64,000 bases of DNA, taken from the NCBI RefSeq assembly GCF_014647515.1, contig NZ_BMPI01000034.1, positions 50,528 to 114,527 of the forward strand, written 5' to 3'. Below are positions 24,115 to 32,152 of the stretch, in pieces. The notes beneath the pieces were generated by a model. That model ran no database searches. It worked only from the letters and a program-made list of their open reading frames with translations, and was not told where the DNA came from. The position numbers and the translations under genes are program-made. Each line of letters opens with the position of its first letter. Position 1 is the first letter of the stretch. Source of the stretch: Dactylosporangium sucinum (GTDB taxonomy: Bacteria > Actinomycetota > Actinomycetes > Mycobacteriales > Micromonosporaceae).

Positions 24115-25397
24115 TCCGGTCCTTCGGGAAAGCTGTACGCCGTCAGCGACTCCGCCACGATCTGCGCGCTCATGCCGGGCGCGGTGGGCGCCAGGTAGCG
24201 GCCGCCGCTGACTCGCACCGGATGGACGAAGTGCTCGTGCAGGTGGTCGACGTACTCGATGGCCCGGTTCTCTGTCGTGCCGCTCACGGCTACGAAGTCG
24301 AACATCGCCAGGTGCTGCACGAGCTCACACAGCCCGACACCGCCGGCATGCGGACACACCGGCACACCGAACTTCGCTGCCAGCAGCAAGATTGCCAGGT
24401 TCTCATTCACGCCACCGACCCGGCAGGCGTCGATCTGCACGACGTCCACGGCGCCGGCCTGCAGGAGCTGTTTGAACATCACGGCGTTGTGCACGTGCTC
24501 GCCGGTCGCCACCTTGATCGGCGCCAGAGCCTTACGGACGGCGGCATGGCCGAGCACGTCGTCGGGCGACGTCGGTTCCTCGATCCAGTAAGGGTCGAAC
24601 TCGCGCAGTTCGCGCATCCAGCCGATGGCGTCGGGCACGCCCCAGATCTGGTTGGCATCGACGGCGATGCGCGTCTTCGGGCCGACGGCCTCGCGAGCGA
24701 TCGCCATGCGGCGCACGTCATCGGCGAGGCTGCCGCCAACCTTGAGCTTAATCAGCTCGTAGCCGTCCTCGACGGCCTCTTTGCACAGTCGCGCGAGCTT
24801 TTCGTCGTCGTAGCCCAGCCAGCCCGGCGTGGTGGTGTACGCCGGGTAGCCCTCTCGCCGCAGCAGTTGTTCGCGAGCGTCGCGGTTGATGCTCGCCGCG
24901 CGCAACAACTCGAGGGCCTCGACCTCTGTCAGCGCGTCACGCAGGTAGCGGAAGTCGATCTGGGCGACGATCTGCTCCGGCGTGAGGTCGGCGAGCAGTT
25001 TCCACAGCGGCTTGCCGGCACGGCGGGCGGCAAGGTCCCACACCGCGTTGACGAGTCCACCGGCGGCCATGTGGACCACACCCTTCTCCGGCCCCAGCCA
25101 GCGGATCTGGCTGTCTCCGATGAGCCGGCGGGCCAGTGCCCCGGGGTCGGCGACGAGCTCGGCGACCGGCTGCCCGACGACCATCTCGGCGAGGGAGCGC
25201 ACCGCGGCCACCTCGATCTCGGTGCCACGTCCCACCGTGAAGATCAGACCGTGGCCCTCCGCGCCCTCGGTGGTGCGCAGCACGACGTAGGCGGCGGAGT
25301 AGTCCGGGAAGGGGTTCATCGCGTCCGAGCCGTCGCGGTGCCGGGACGTGGGGAACCGCACGTCGAGGGTGTCCACGGACAGGATCGTTTCAGTCAC
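24099..25397 (-). CDS. fucD: L-fuconate dehydratase (enolase superfamily)
   Basis: 432 residues from GTG 25397 (AGGAG upstream). Enolase-superfamily residues: Lys217/Lys219 in LIKLKVGG, metal ligands Asp247 (VDANQIWG), Glu273/274 (WIEEPTSPDD) and Glu300 (GEHVHN), general base His350 in CPHAGGVGLCE. The blocks TPGWLGYDDEKL, VMFKQLLQAGAVDVVQID and RVGGVNENLAILLLAAKFG are characteristic of L-fuconate dehydratases. It makes 2-keto-3-deoxy-L-fuconate. This is the most specific marker that the region handles L-fucose. The promoter with operator site C is just upstream. Confidence 0.9.
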   Translation of the reverse strand: MTETILSVDTLDVRFPTSRHRDGSDAMNPFPDYSAAYVVLRTTEGAEGHGLIFTVGRGTEIEVAAVRSLAEMVVGQPVAELVADPGALARRLIGDSQIRWLGPEKGVVHMAAGGLVNAVWDLAARRAGKPLWKLLADLTPEQIVAQIDFRYLRDALTEVEALELLRAASINRDAREQLLRREGYPAYTTTPGWLGYDDEKLARLCKEAVEDGYELIKLKVGGSLADDVRRMAIAREAVGPKTRIAVDANQIWGVPDAIGWMRELREFDPYWIEEPTSPDDVLGHAAVRKALAPIKVATGEHVHNAVMFKQLLQAGAVDVVQIDACRVGGVNENLAILLLAAKFGVPVCPHAGGVGLCELVQHLAMFDFVAVSGTTENRAIEYVDHLHEHFVHPVRVSGGRYLAPTAPGMSAQIVAESLTAYSFPEGPEWAAE

Positions 25398-25483
25398 AGT
25401 TGCTCCTGGGGTTGGTCCGGCGCCGCGCAGCGGCCCGCGAATGCACGATGAGCCGCTGGCGGAAGCCGCGCTCGCTCACCCAC

Positions 25484-25527
25484 ATACATCTGATGTATTT
25501 GTACCGCGGCGGCCGGCCCTACGTCCA
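25484..25527 (-). promoter_or_regulatory. fucD promoter with operator site C
   Basis: On the minus strand: -35 TGGACG (25522-25527), an 18-base spacer, -10 TACAAA (25498-25503), then the 15-base perfect palindrome ATACATCTGATGTAT (25484-25498) abutting and overlapping the -10 end. A repressor bound here would block transcription start. Confidence 0.65.
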
Positions 25528-25669
25528 GTACTCGGCTCCAACTGACCGTCTAGCAGCACATATTCGCGACCACCGCCGACCCGTCGCTCGCGATAGATCC
25601 TATGAATGTGAGATAGGGGCCGGATGCGCCCACTCGCACCCGGCCACCCACCCACCCTGGAACGACCGG

Positions 25670-26704
25670 TCAGGTCTGCGCCTTGCCGCCCGTGATGCGC
25701 GACACCACCAACGCGACCAGGATGACCGTGCCGTTGAGGAAGTTGGTCCACTGCGCCGGCACGCCGGCGAGGGTCAAAACATTGATAATCATAAATAATA
25801 GCAGGATGCCGGTGAACGCACCGAACACCGTGCCCTTGCCGCCATTGAGGCTGACGCCGCCGATGACCGCCGCGGCGAACACTTGGAAGATCGCTCCGTC
25901 ACCTTGCGCCGCCGGCACCGCCGCGAGCCGGCCGGAGATGAGTAGCCCGGCGAGCGCGGCGAGCATGCTGGCGACGATGAGCGTCAGCCACAGCACTCGG
26001 TCGGTGCGGATGCCAGCCGCACGGGCAGCGTCGATGTTGCCGCCGATCGCGTAGAGTGCCCGGCCCGCTCTCGTGAACCCCAGCACGACGACCGCCAGGG
26101 CGAAGAGCAGCAGTGAGATCCAGATCGATGCCGGGACGCCGAGCCATGACGTGGACCCGAGGTACCGCATCGACTCCGGGAGGGCGAAGAACGTCTTGCC
26201 GCCGGACACGCCGGTCAGCAGGCCGCGCAGCACGATCAGCATGCCGAGCGTGACGATGAATCCGTTGAGCCCGAACCGTACGATCAACAGGCCGTTGAAC
26301 GCGCCGACGAGGGCTCCGACGAGCAGCACCACGGGGATGGACAGCGCATCGGGCAGGACGTTGAGGCCGAGTCCGTGCGTCACCGCTGGGTCGATGATCA
26401 GCCACGCCGCAATCCCCGGTGCCAGGCCGAACGTCGACTCCAGCGACAGGTCCATCTTGCCGGTGATGAGCACCAGCGTCTCGGCGAGGACGACGATGGA
26501 GATCTCCGACATGCTCTGCAGCACGTTGATGATGTTGTCGGACTGCAGGAATACCGGGTTGACGATGAAGCCGACGATCGCGACGGCGACGATCGCCGGC
26601 ACCAGCGCCAAGTCGCGCAGGCGTGCGATCGCGATGGTCCGCCGTCGCGTGGCGGGCGGGGGCGCCGCCGACGAGGCGGTGGCGTCCAGAAGCGTGTCAG
26701 ACAT
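25670..26704 (-). CDS. sugar ABC transporter permease (RbsC type)
   Basis: 344 residues from ATG 26704, overlapping the end of the ATPase gene. About eight to ten membrane helices, starting LALVPAIVAVAIVGFIV. It has the RbsC/BPD_transp_2 pattern: NIINVLQSMSEISIVVLAETLVLITGKMDLS, GLNGFIVTLGMLIVLRGL, GNIDAARAAGIRTDR, AAVIGGVSLNGGKGTVFGAFTGILLL. A homodimeric channel for a CUT2-type monosaccharide importer. The neighbours make L-fucose the likely cargo. Confidence 0.85.
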   Translation of the reverse strand: MSDTLLDATASSAAPPPATRRRTIAIARLRDLALVPAIVAVAIVGFIVNPVFLQSDNIINVLQSMSEISIVVLAETLVLITGKMDLSLESTFGLAPGIAAWLIIDPAVTHGLGLNVLPDALSIPVVLLVGALVGAFNGLLIVRFGLNGFIVTLGMLIVLRGLLTGVSGGKTFFALPESMRYLGSTSWLGVPASIWISLLLFALAVVVLGFTRAGRALYAIGGNIDAARAAGIRTDRVLWLTLIVASMLAALAGLLISGRLAAVPAAQGDGAIFQVFAAAVIGGVSLNGGKGTVFGAFTGILLLFMIINVLTLAGVPAQWTNFLNGTVILVALVVSRITGGKAQT

Positions 26705-28241
26705 GGTCGAGATCGACCCCTTCCATGGCGGCTACCAGGTCGTTGTCGCGCCAGCCGGACGGCATCTCGCGCACGACACGACCCTGGAACATGACCAGCA
26801 CGCGGTCGCAGATACGCAGGTCGTCCAGCTCGTCTGAGACGACGAGCACGACGCTGCCGCGCTCACGCACGTCATCGATGACGCCGAGCAGCGTCTGTTT
26901 CGAGCGCACGTCGACGCCGGCGGTCGGCGCGATGAGCACCAGCAGCTTCGGGTCGCTGGCGAGGGCGCGGCCCATCACCACCTTCTGCTGGTTGCCTCCG
27001 GACAGGTCGGAGACCGGCACGTGTGGACCGGACGCCTTAATAGCCAGCGCATCGATGGTCCGGCGAGCGAAGGTGTCGCGCCGGGCCGGTGAGATGAGCC
27101 CGCCGGCGGAGATCCGGTCCGGCACGGTCATGGTGACGTTCTCCGCGATGGACAACAGCGGCACGAGGCCCTGGTGGTGCCGATCCTGTGGCACCAGACC
27201 GACACCGGCTGCAATCGCGTCGGGCACGCTGCCTGGCCGCACCCTTCGACCATCGACGGTCACCGTGCCGGCAGCGGGCTTCGCCAGGCCGACAACGGCC
27301 TCGGCGACCTCGAGCTTGCCGCTGCTACCGCCGCCGGCAAGCCCGACGACCTCGCCGGCCCGAGCCTCGACCGTGATCTCGGCGCCGGATACGGTCCGTA
27401 GTTCATGGACCACCAGGCGGACCGGGGCGGCGGCGGGTGGCGGCGGCCGGTGCGTCGCTTCGGGTAGGCTGACGTCCTCGCCTGTCATCGCGGCGACCAG
27501 GGCCGCGCGGTCGAGCTGGGCCACCGGCGCGGTGATGACATGGCGCGCGTCGCGGAACACCGTCACCTGGTCGCAGATGTCGTAGATCTCCTGCAGGTGA
27601 TGGCTGATGAACAGGAATGTGACGCCCTGCGCCCGCAGTGCCTCGATGCGCTCGAAGAGCCGGGCGATGCCGGCACCGTCGAGTTGTGCGGTCGGCTCGT
27701 CGAGAATGATGAAGCGCGCACCGAACGACAGTGCCCTCGCGATTTCGACGAACTGCCGTTGCTCGACCGTGAGCGCCGACGCCGGTTGCTGGACGTCCAC
27801 GTCGACCGACCAGGTGGCCAGTAGTTCTCGGGCGGCTCGGCGCAGCGCTCCCCACCGGATGAGCCGGGCCGGTCCGCGGTCGTGCCGGTTGAGGAAGAGG
27901 TTCTCGGCGACGGTGAGCGTCGGGATGATGGTCGATTTCTGGTAGACGCACGCGACGTTGCGCCGCCACGCGTCTCGGTCGGCCAGGCCCGGTGCCGGGC
28001 GGCCAGCGAACGCGACCCAGCCGGTGTCGGGCGCCTGGAGCCCGGTCAGGATGCTGACCAGAGTCGACTTTCCCGCGCCGTTGCGGCCGACGAGCGCGTG
28101 GGTCTCCCCCGGCCGCACGACGATCCCGGCGCCATCGAGGGCGACCGTCGATCCGAAGCGTTTGGTGATGTTGACGGCCTCAACGGCGGGCCGGTCGTCG
28201 CCGACCGGCCCGCCGATCGTGCCGTGCTGGTCGAGCGTCAT
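26697..28241 (-). CDS. sugar ABC transporter ATPase, two nucleotide-binding domains (RbsA type)
   Basis: 514 residues. The first half has Walker A GRNGAGKST, a degenerate signature (LTVEQRQFVEIARAL) and Walker B FIILDEPTAQLDG. The second half has a poor Walker A (GGGSSGKLE), a good signature (LSGGNQQKVVMGRAL) and a degenerate Walker B (LLVLIAPTAGVD). Such unequal halves are normal for RbsA/XylG proteins of CUT2 importers. ATG 28241 overlaps the stop of the binding-protein gene. Confidence 0.88.
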   Translation of the reverse strand: MTLDQHGTIGGPVGDDRPAVEAVNITKRFGSTVALDGAGIVVRPGETHALVGRNGAGKSTLVSILTGLQAPDTGWVAFAGRPAPGLADRDAWRRNVACVYQKSTIIPTLTVAENLFLNRHDRGPARLIRWGALRRAARELLATWSVDVDVQQPASALTVEQRQFVEIARALSFGARFIILDEPTAQLDGAGIARLFERIEALRAQGVTFLFISHHLQEIYDICDQVTVFRDARHVITAPVAQLDRAALVAAMTGEDVSLPEATHRPPPPAAAPVRLVVHELRTVSGAEITVEARAGEVVGLAGGGSSGKLEVAEAVVGLAKPAAGTVTVDGRRVRPGSVPDAIAAGVGLVPQDRHHQGLVPLLSIAENVTMTVPDRISAGGLISPARRDTFARRTIDALAIKASGPHVPVSDLSGGNQQKVVMGRALASDPKLLVLIAPTAGVDVRSKQTLLGVIDDVRERGSVVLVVSDELDDLRICDRVLVMFQGRVVREMPSGWRDNDLVAAMEGVDLDHV

Positions 28242-29305
28242 GCGTTGTTGCCCCAGAGGGTTGCATCGTCGTACTTCAGCGTCTTCTCCCCGCCGATCGT
28301 GGCGCCGTCGGCGGTGACCAGCGGTGCGGCGAGCTGGTCTTCCAGCAGGCCGTCACGGACCTGGATGATGGTGCTGTTGTGGTCGGTCGGGCCGGGCTGG
28401 AACGTCTTGCCCTCGATGCCGGCCTTGGCGTAGTAGAGGCCGTACTTCGCGAACAGGTCGGCCGGCTGACTGACCGTCGCGTCGATGAGGCCTTCCTTAA
28501 TGTTCTTGAGCTCCTCGGGGATGCCGTCGTTCGACACGATGAAGACGTGCTTCGGGTCGGTCGGGGCCACCTGCAGGCCCTTCTGCTTGAGCACCTGCAG
28601 GGTGCCCGACAGCGCGAAGGACGACTGCATGTAGATCCCCTTGATGTCCGGGTCGGACGCGAGGCGGGTCTGCAGCTTCGACGCCGCGACATCGCCCTTC
28701 CAGTCGGTCGCCTCACCGAAGACGGTGATGCCGGGGAAGTCCTTCTTCATGCACTCGTTGAACGCCTCGGTGCGGTCCCGGCCGTTGATCGAGTCGAGCC
28801 CGCCCTGCAGCATCACCACCTTGCCCTTGCCGCCGAGCTTCGTGCCGAGGAACTGGCATGCCTTCGTGCCGTAGGCGCGGTTGTCCGCTCGGACGACCAT
28901 GAACACCTTGCCCGTGTCGGGCCGCGTGTCGATCGTGACGACGGGGATCTTCTTGCTCGACAGCTGTTCGAGCGTGGGCGCGATCGCAGCCGTGTCCTGC
29001 GGCGCCATCACGACACCCTTGACACCCTGGCTGATGAAGGTCTGGGTGTTGGAGATGAGGCTGGCGATGTCGTTCTGCGAGTTCGTCGTCTTCAGCTCGA
29101 CGCCGAGCTCCTTGGCCGACTGCGGCACGTACTTGATGTAGGAGTTCCAGAAGTCCGTGTCGGACCGTGGGTAGTCGACACCGATGAGCGGCGCGGAGCC
29201 GCCCGAGTCACCGCCGGACGACGAGTTGTCGCTGCAGGCGGTCGTTAACGCGGTGGCAGCGATCATGGTGAGGACGCCGAGGCTGCGCAGGGACGTACGG
29301 TGCAT
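28238..29305 (-). CDS. sugar-binding lipoprotein of the CUT2 transporter
   Basis: 355 residues from ATG 29305 with AAGGAG 4-5 bases away. The signal peptide ends in a lipobox (ALTTAC), then a Ser/Gly linker. The RbsB-like periplasmic-binding fold is evident: PLIGVDYPRSDTDFWNSYIKY, QGVKGVVMAPQDTAAI, IPVVTIDTRPDTG, GKGKVVMLQGGLDSINGRDRTEAF, HVFIVSNDGIPEELKNI. It is the first gene of the transporter operon, behind a strong promoter carrying operator site D. Probable L-fucose receptor. Confidence 0.85.
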   Translation of the reverse strand: MHRTSLRSLGVLTMIAATALTTACSDNSSSGGDSGGSAPLIGVDYPRSDTDFWNSYIKYVPQSAKELGVELKTTNSQNDIASLISNTQTFISQGVKGVVMAPQDTAAIAPTLEQLSSKKIPVVTIDTRPDTGKVFMVVRADNRAYGTKACQFLGTKLGGKGKVVMLQGGLDSINGRDRTEAFNECMKKDFPGITVFGEATDWKGDVAASKLQTRLASDPDIKGIYMQSSFALSGTLQVLKQKGLQVAPTDPKHVFIVSNDGIPEELKNIKEGLIDATVSQPADLFAKYGLYYAKAGIEGKTFQPGPTDHNSTIIQVRDGLLEDQLAAPLVTADGATIGGEKTLKYDDATLWGNNA

Positions 29306-29451
29306 CAGTCTCCTTCCGGGAGCGCAACGGCGCTTCGCCGTCGACGAGGCGGGCCGCGCGACGGCACGCCGGACTAGCCAGGCGGGGTGTCCTGGGGCGC
29401 TCCGCGAAGGGGTATTTGAGGGGTGTGGTCAGACCGCCCACAGAGCGGTAT

Positions 29452-29492
29452 TCATCAGATGTCTTTATAGATCAGACCCCGGAGGATGTCCA
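29452..29492 (-). promoter_or_regulatory. transporter promoter with operator site D
   Basis: Minus strand: -35 TGGACA (29487-29492), 17-base spacer, -10 TATAAA (29464-29469), then TCATCAGATGT (29452-29462, plus-strand reading) just downstream over the expected start point. It drives the binding protein gene 147 bases away. Confidence 0.7.
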
Positions 29493-29547
29493 GACATCCC
29501 GGAACATCCCAGCTCGCACGCGCATCGCTCATTCCCCCCGGGCCGTG

Positions 29548-29558
29548 TCATCAGATGA
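29548..29558. promoter_or_regulatory. fucose-region operator site E
   Basis: TCATCAGATGA, a perfect palindrome between the two divergent promoters. No promoter box overlaps it. It may be an auxiliary site for looping. Confidence 0.5.
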
Positions 29559-29666
29559 ATCCAACCGATCGGGGCGATTGCGGCAGCCGCTCCTCATCGG
29601 CGCGCCCCGGCGAGACCCGCAGCACCCACGACCGGAGCTAGCCGGGCTGGCCACAACGCCAGAGTG

Positions 29667-29695
29667 TTGACATCGGCACCGATTCATCTTATGTT
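29667..29695 (+). promoter_or_regulatory. fucosidase promoter with operator site F
   Basis: A near-consensus promoter: -35 TTGACA (29667-29672), 17-base spacer, -10 TATGTT (29690-29695). The operator copy TCATCTTATGT (29684-29694) lies inside the spacer and -10. Its one change from the palindrome (G to T) is the base that helps form the -10 box. Confidence 0.7.
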
Positions 29696-29813
29696 TCGTC
29701 AACGTTACGGCGGGGGCCGCCAGCCCGCCCTCCCTAACGATGACGCGCAACCAGTGGCAGCGCTGCTGTGCTGCCCAGTCCCGCATGAGCGCACCACCTC
29801 GTCGCGGCTTCAT

Positions 29814-29824
29814 TGATCAGATGT
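29814..29824. promoter_or_regulatory. fucose-region operator site G (degenerate)
   Basis: TGATCAGATGT, two mismatches, 42 bases before the first fucosidase start. It lies in the transcribed leader from the promoter at 29667. Confidence 0.4.
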
Positions 29825-29865
29825 CGATGCGCCGCGATTGACACCCCTCTGAGGAGCCGACTCTC

Positions 29866-31770
29866 ATGCACCACAGCCACACTCCACGCCTGCCACGGCG
29901 CGACCTGCTGCGCCGCACCGCGATCGTCGCCGGCGCCGCCGCCGTCGCCGGACCTCTGGTGACCGCCGCCGAACCCGCACACGCCGCCGTCATTCCGCCC
30001 GGCGGCAACCTGCAGCAGGCGCAACAGCGCTTCGTCGACCTGCGGTTCGGCATGTTCATCCACTTCAACATGGGCACCTTCCACGACGCCGAGTGGGTGC
30101 AGCCCGGCCGCGACCCGCTGACGTTCAACCCAACAGCCCTCGACTGCGGGCAATGGGCAGCTGCGGCCAAGTCAGCCGGCATGACGTTCGGCGTGCTCAC
30201 CGCTAAGCACCACGACGGCTTCTGCCTCTGGCCCAGCGCACAGACCACGTACAACGTCATGAGCAGCTCGGTCCGCCGCGACGTCGTCCAGCTCTACGTC
30301 GACGCCTTTCGCGCCGCCGGCCTACAGCCTGCCCTCTACTTCTCCATCTGGGACCGCAATCAGGGCGTCGCAAAGGACTCGATGTCGGCCGCCGACATCG
30401 CCTTCGTCAAGGCCCAGATCACCGAGCTTCTGACCGGCTACGGACCCATCCCAGCCCTCGTCATCGACGGCTGGGCCTGGCAGATGGGCCACCGTCAGGC
30501 CCCCTACGGTGAGATCCGTGACCACATCAAGGCGCTGCAACCCGACATCATCCTCGTCGACCACAACGGCCAGACCGAGCCGTTCGAAGAAGACGCCATC
30601 TACTTCGAGGAACCCAAGGGCATCTGGGCACCGGCCGGGAACACCTACGCCTGCTGCCAGGGCCAGAACATCGTCAACACGGGCTGGTTCTGGCACCCCT
30701 CGACTCCCAACGCCAGGCCGCTGAGCGCCGACAACATCGTCAACGGCCACCTCAGAGTCCTCGAGTCCCGGTACTGCACGTTCATGCTCAACTGCCCGCC
30801 CAACACAGCCGGTCAGCTCGACGCCAACATCGTCAACAGGCTTCGCGAAGTTGGTCCACTGTGGACGCCAAACCTCGCCAGGCCTGCGCTCCCTGCTCAG
30901 CCGGACGTCCTCGACCACGTCGTCACACCCGTCGCGGTGACATCAACCAGCGGCACCGCTACCAACGCCATCGACGGCATCCTCGACTACACCAGCCGCC
31001 CCGTGCAGACGCTCTGGCAGTCGACCGGCGCGCTACCCCAATCGGTAACACTCGACCTCGGCGCGGTGTATTCAAACCTCGACATGCTCACATGCCTGCC
31101 CCGCCAGGACGGCACCACGACCGGCAACATCACGTCGTACCGCATCCTCGCCAGCACCGACGGCGTCACCTACACGCAGATCACCGCTGGCGCCTGGTCG
31201 GCCGACAAGGCCCTCAAACGCGCGTCGTTCCCTCCGTTGCGCGCCCGCTACCTCCGGCTCGAGGCTGTCGCCGCGGTCGGCGGCAGCGTAGCGGTCGTCA
31301 GCGAGATCGACTGCGGCGGCGTCGCCGCCCGACCGGTCAGCGGAGGCACCGGCTACTGGAACCTCATCAACCGCTACAGCGGCAAGGCATTGGACGTCAC
31401 CGCCGCATCGCTCGACAACGGCGCGCCGGTCATCCAATGGACCAGCACGAACGCAACCAATCAGCAATGGCAGCTCGTGCACGTCGGCGCAGGGTACTGC
31501 AAGCTCATCAGCCGCCACAGCGGCAAGGTACTCGACGTCACAGGGGCCTCCACGGCCGACGGTGCTCCCGTCATTCAGTGGACCGACACGACCAGCGCCA
31601 ACCAGCTGTGGAAACTGGTCGGCGTCGGCGACGGTTACCACAAGCTCGTCTGCTACCGCAGCGGCAAACTGCTCGACGTTACCGGCCCGTCGACCAGTAA
31701 CGGAGTGCAGGTAGTGCAATCGGCCGACCACGGCACCGCCAGCCAGCAGTGGCGGCTGACCAACGGCTGA
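29866..31770 (+). CDS. secreted GH29 alpha-L-fucosidase with CBM32-like and ricin-type domains
   Basis: 634 residues from ATG 29866 (GAGGAG upstream). The Tat signal is PRRDLLRRTAIVAGAAAVAG, with cleavage near AHA-A. The GH29 catalytic domain spans about 45-345: RFGMFIHFNMGTFHDAEW, TAKHHDGF (112-119), and nucleophile candidate Asp201 in ALVIDGWAW. A discoidin/CBM32-like domain is at about 360-485 (ATNAIDGILDYTSRP, SVTLDLGAVYSNL, RYLRLEAVAAVGG). A ricin-B-like CBM13 domain with three repeats (SGKALDV, SGKVLDV, SGKLLDV) fills the rest. It would release L-fucose outside the cell. The carbohydrate modules suggest a polymeric or glycan-bound target. Confidence 0.88.
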   Translation: MHHSHTPRLPRRDLLRRTAIVAGAAAVAGPLVTAAEPAHAAVIPPGGNLQQAQQRFVDLRFGMFIHFNMGTFHDAEWVQPGRDPLTFNPTALDCGQWAAAAKSAGMTFGVLTAKHHDGFCLWPSAQTTYNVMSSSVRRDVVQLYVDAFRAAGLQPALYFSIWDRNQGVAKDSMSAADIAFVKAQITELLTGYGPIPALVIDGWAWQMGHRQAPYGEIRDHIKALQPDIILVDHNGQTEPFEEDAIYFEEPKGIWAPAGNTYACCQGQNIVNTGWFWHPSTPNARPLSADNIVNGHLRVLESRYCTFMLNCPPNTAGQLDANIVNRLREVGPLWTPNLARPALPAQPDVLDHVVTPVAVTSTSGTATNAIDGILDYTSRPVQTLWQSTGALPQSVTLDLGAVYSNLDMLTCLPRQDGTTTGNITSYRILASTDGVTYTQITAGAWSADKALKRASFPPLRARYLRLEAVAAVGGSVAVVSEIDCGGVAARPVSGGTGYWNLINRYSGKALDVTAASLDNGAPVIQWTSTNATNQQWQLVHVGAGYCKLISRHSGKVLDVTGASTADGAPVIQWTDTTSANQLWKLVGVGDGYHKLVCYRSGKLLDVTGPSTSNGVQVVQSADHGTASQQWRLTNG

Positions 31771-31841
31771 CCCCTTGCCGCTCAGCTCTCCGCGTCCGCG
31801 ACGAATGCGAGAGCTGAGGTCGGCGTGAATGACGGGCTCCC

Positions 31842-31876
31842 GGCCGGCCTCGACGGCGTCGCCGTCGAGGCCGGCC
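31842..31876 (+). terminator. strong hairpin after the first fucosidase
   Basis: A 16-bp perfect stem (GGCCGGCCTCGACGGC with its complement) and a 3-base loop, 71 bases after the stop codon. The lack of a T-tract is normal in this GC range. Confidence 0.65.
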
Positions 31877-31987
31877 ATCGGTCGCTGGCTGCTGGGTCTT
31901 CCCGCCCCATCGCCGGGCAGCCGCACCGACGGCGCGCCTACGCCGTGGACGGCACCAAGCGGGGCCCACCGCCGACGCAAGGTCGAT

Positions 31988-31998
31988 ACATCAGATGT
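31988..31998. promoter_or_regulatory. fucose-region operator site H
   Basis: ACATCAGATGT, a perfect copy 110 bases upstream of site I. No clear promoter box overlaps it, so it may act cooperatively with site I. Confidence 0.6.
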
Positions 31999-32071
31999 TG
32001 CTGGCGACAAACCGTCCGACTGGAGTCGCAGTGTCCCACTACCTCGGGATAGATGTCCAGTTATGTCCGCG

Positions 32072-32108
32072 TTGACACCGTTAGACATCGATCCTTAACA
32101 TCAGATGT
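32072..32108 (+). promoter_or_regulatory. second fucosidase promoter with operator site I
   Basis: -35 TTGACA (32072-32077), 18-base spacer, -10 TAACAT (32096-32101). The perfect operator ACATCAGATGT (32098-32108) overlaps the -10 and the expected start point. The gene starts at 32153. Confidence 0.65.
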
Positions 32109-32152
32109 CTGGCACGGAGGTGTCAACGAAATCACTGCTTGGAGTGATCTCC

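Larger units (their letters stand above)
29306..29865. other. divergent control region between transporter and fucosidase
   Basis: 560 bases without a gene. It holds four copies of the fucose palindrome (29452, 29548, 29684, 29814), a minus-strand promoter and a plus-strand promoter; see the separate entries. Confidence 0.6.
31771..32152. other. intergenic region with terminator and two operators
   Basis: 380 bases between the fucosidase genes: a 16-bp perfect hairpin at 31842-31876 and operator copies at 31988 and 32098, the second with a promoter. Confidence 0.6.

Noticed and set aside
32105..32152. Longer N-terminus for the second fucosidase starting at ATG 32105
   Set aside because: That ATG lies inside the operator palindrome and within a few bases of the expected transcription start, and it would place 16 residues before the Tat signal.
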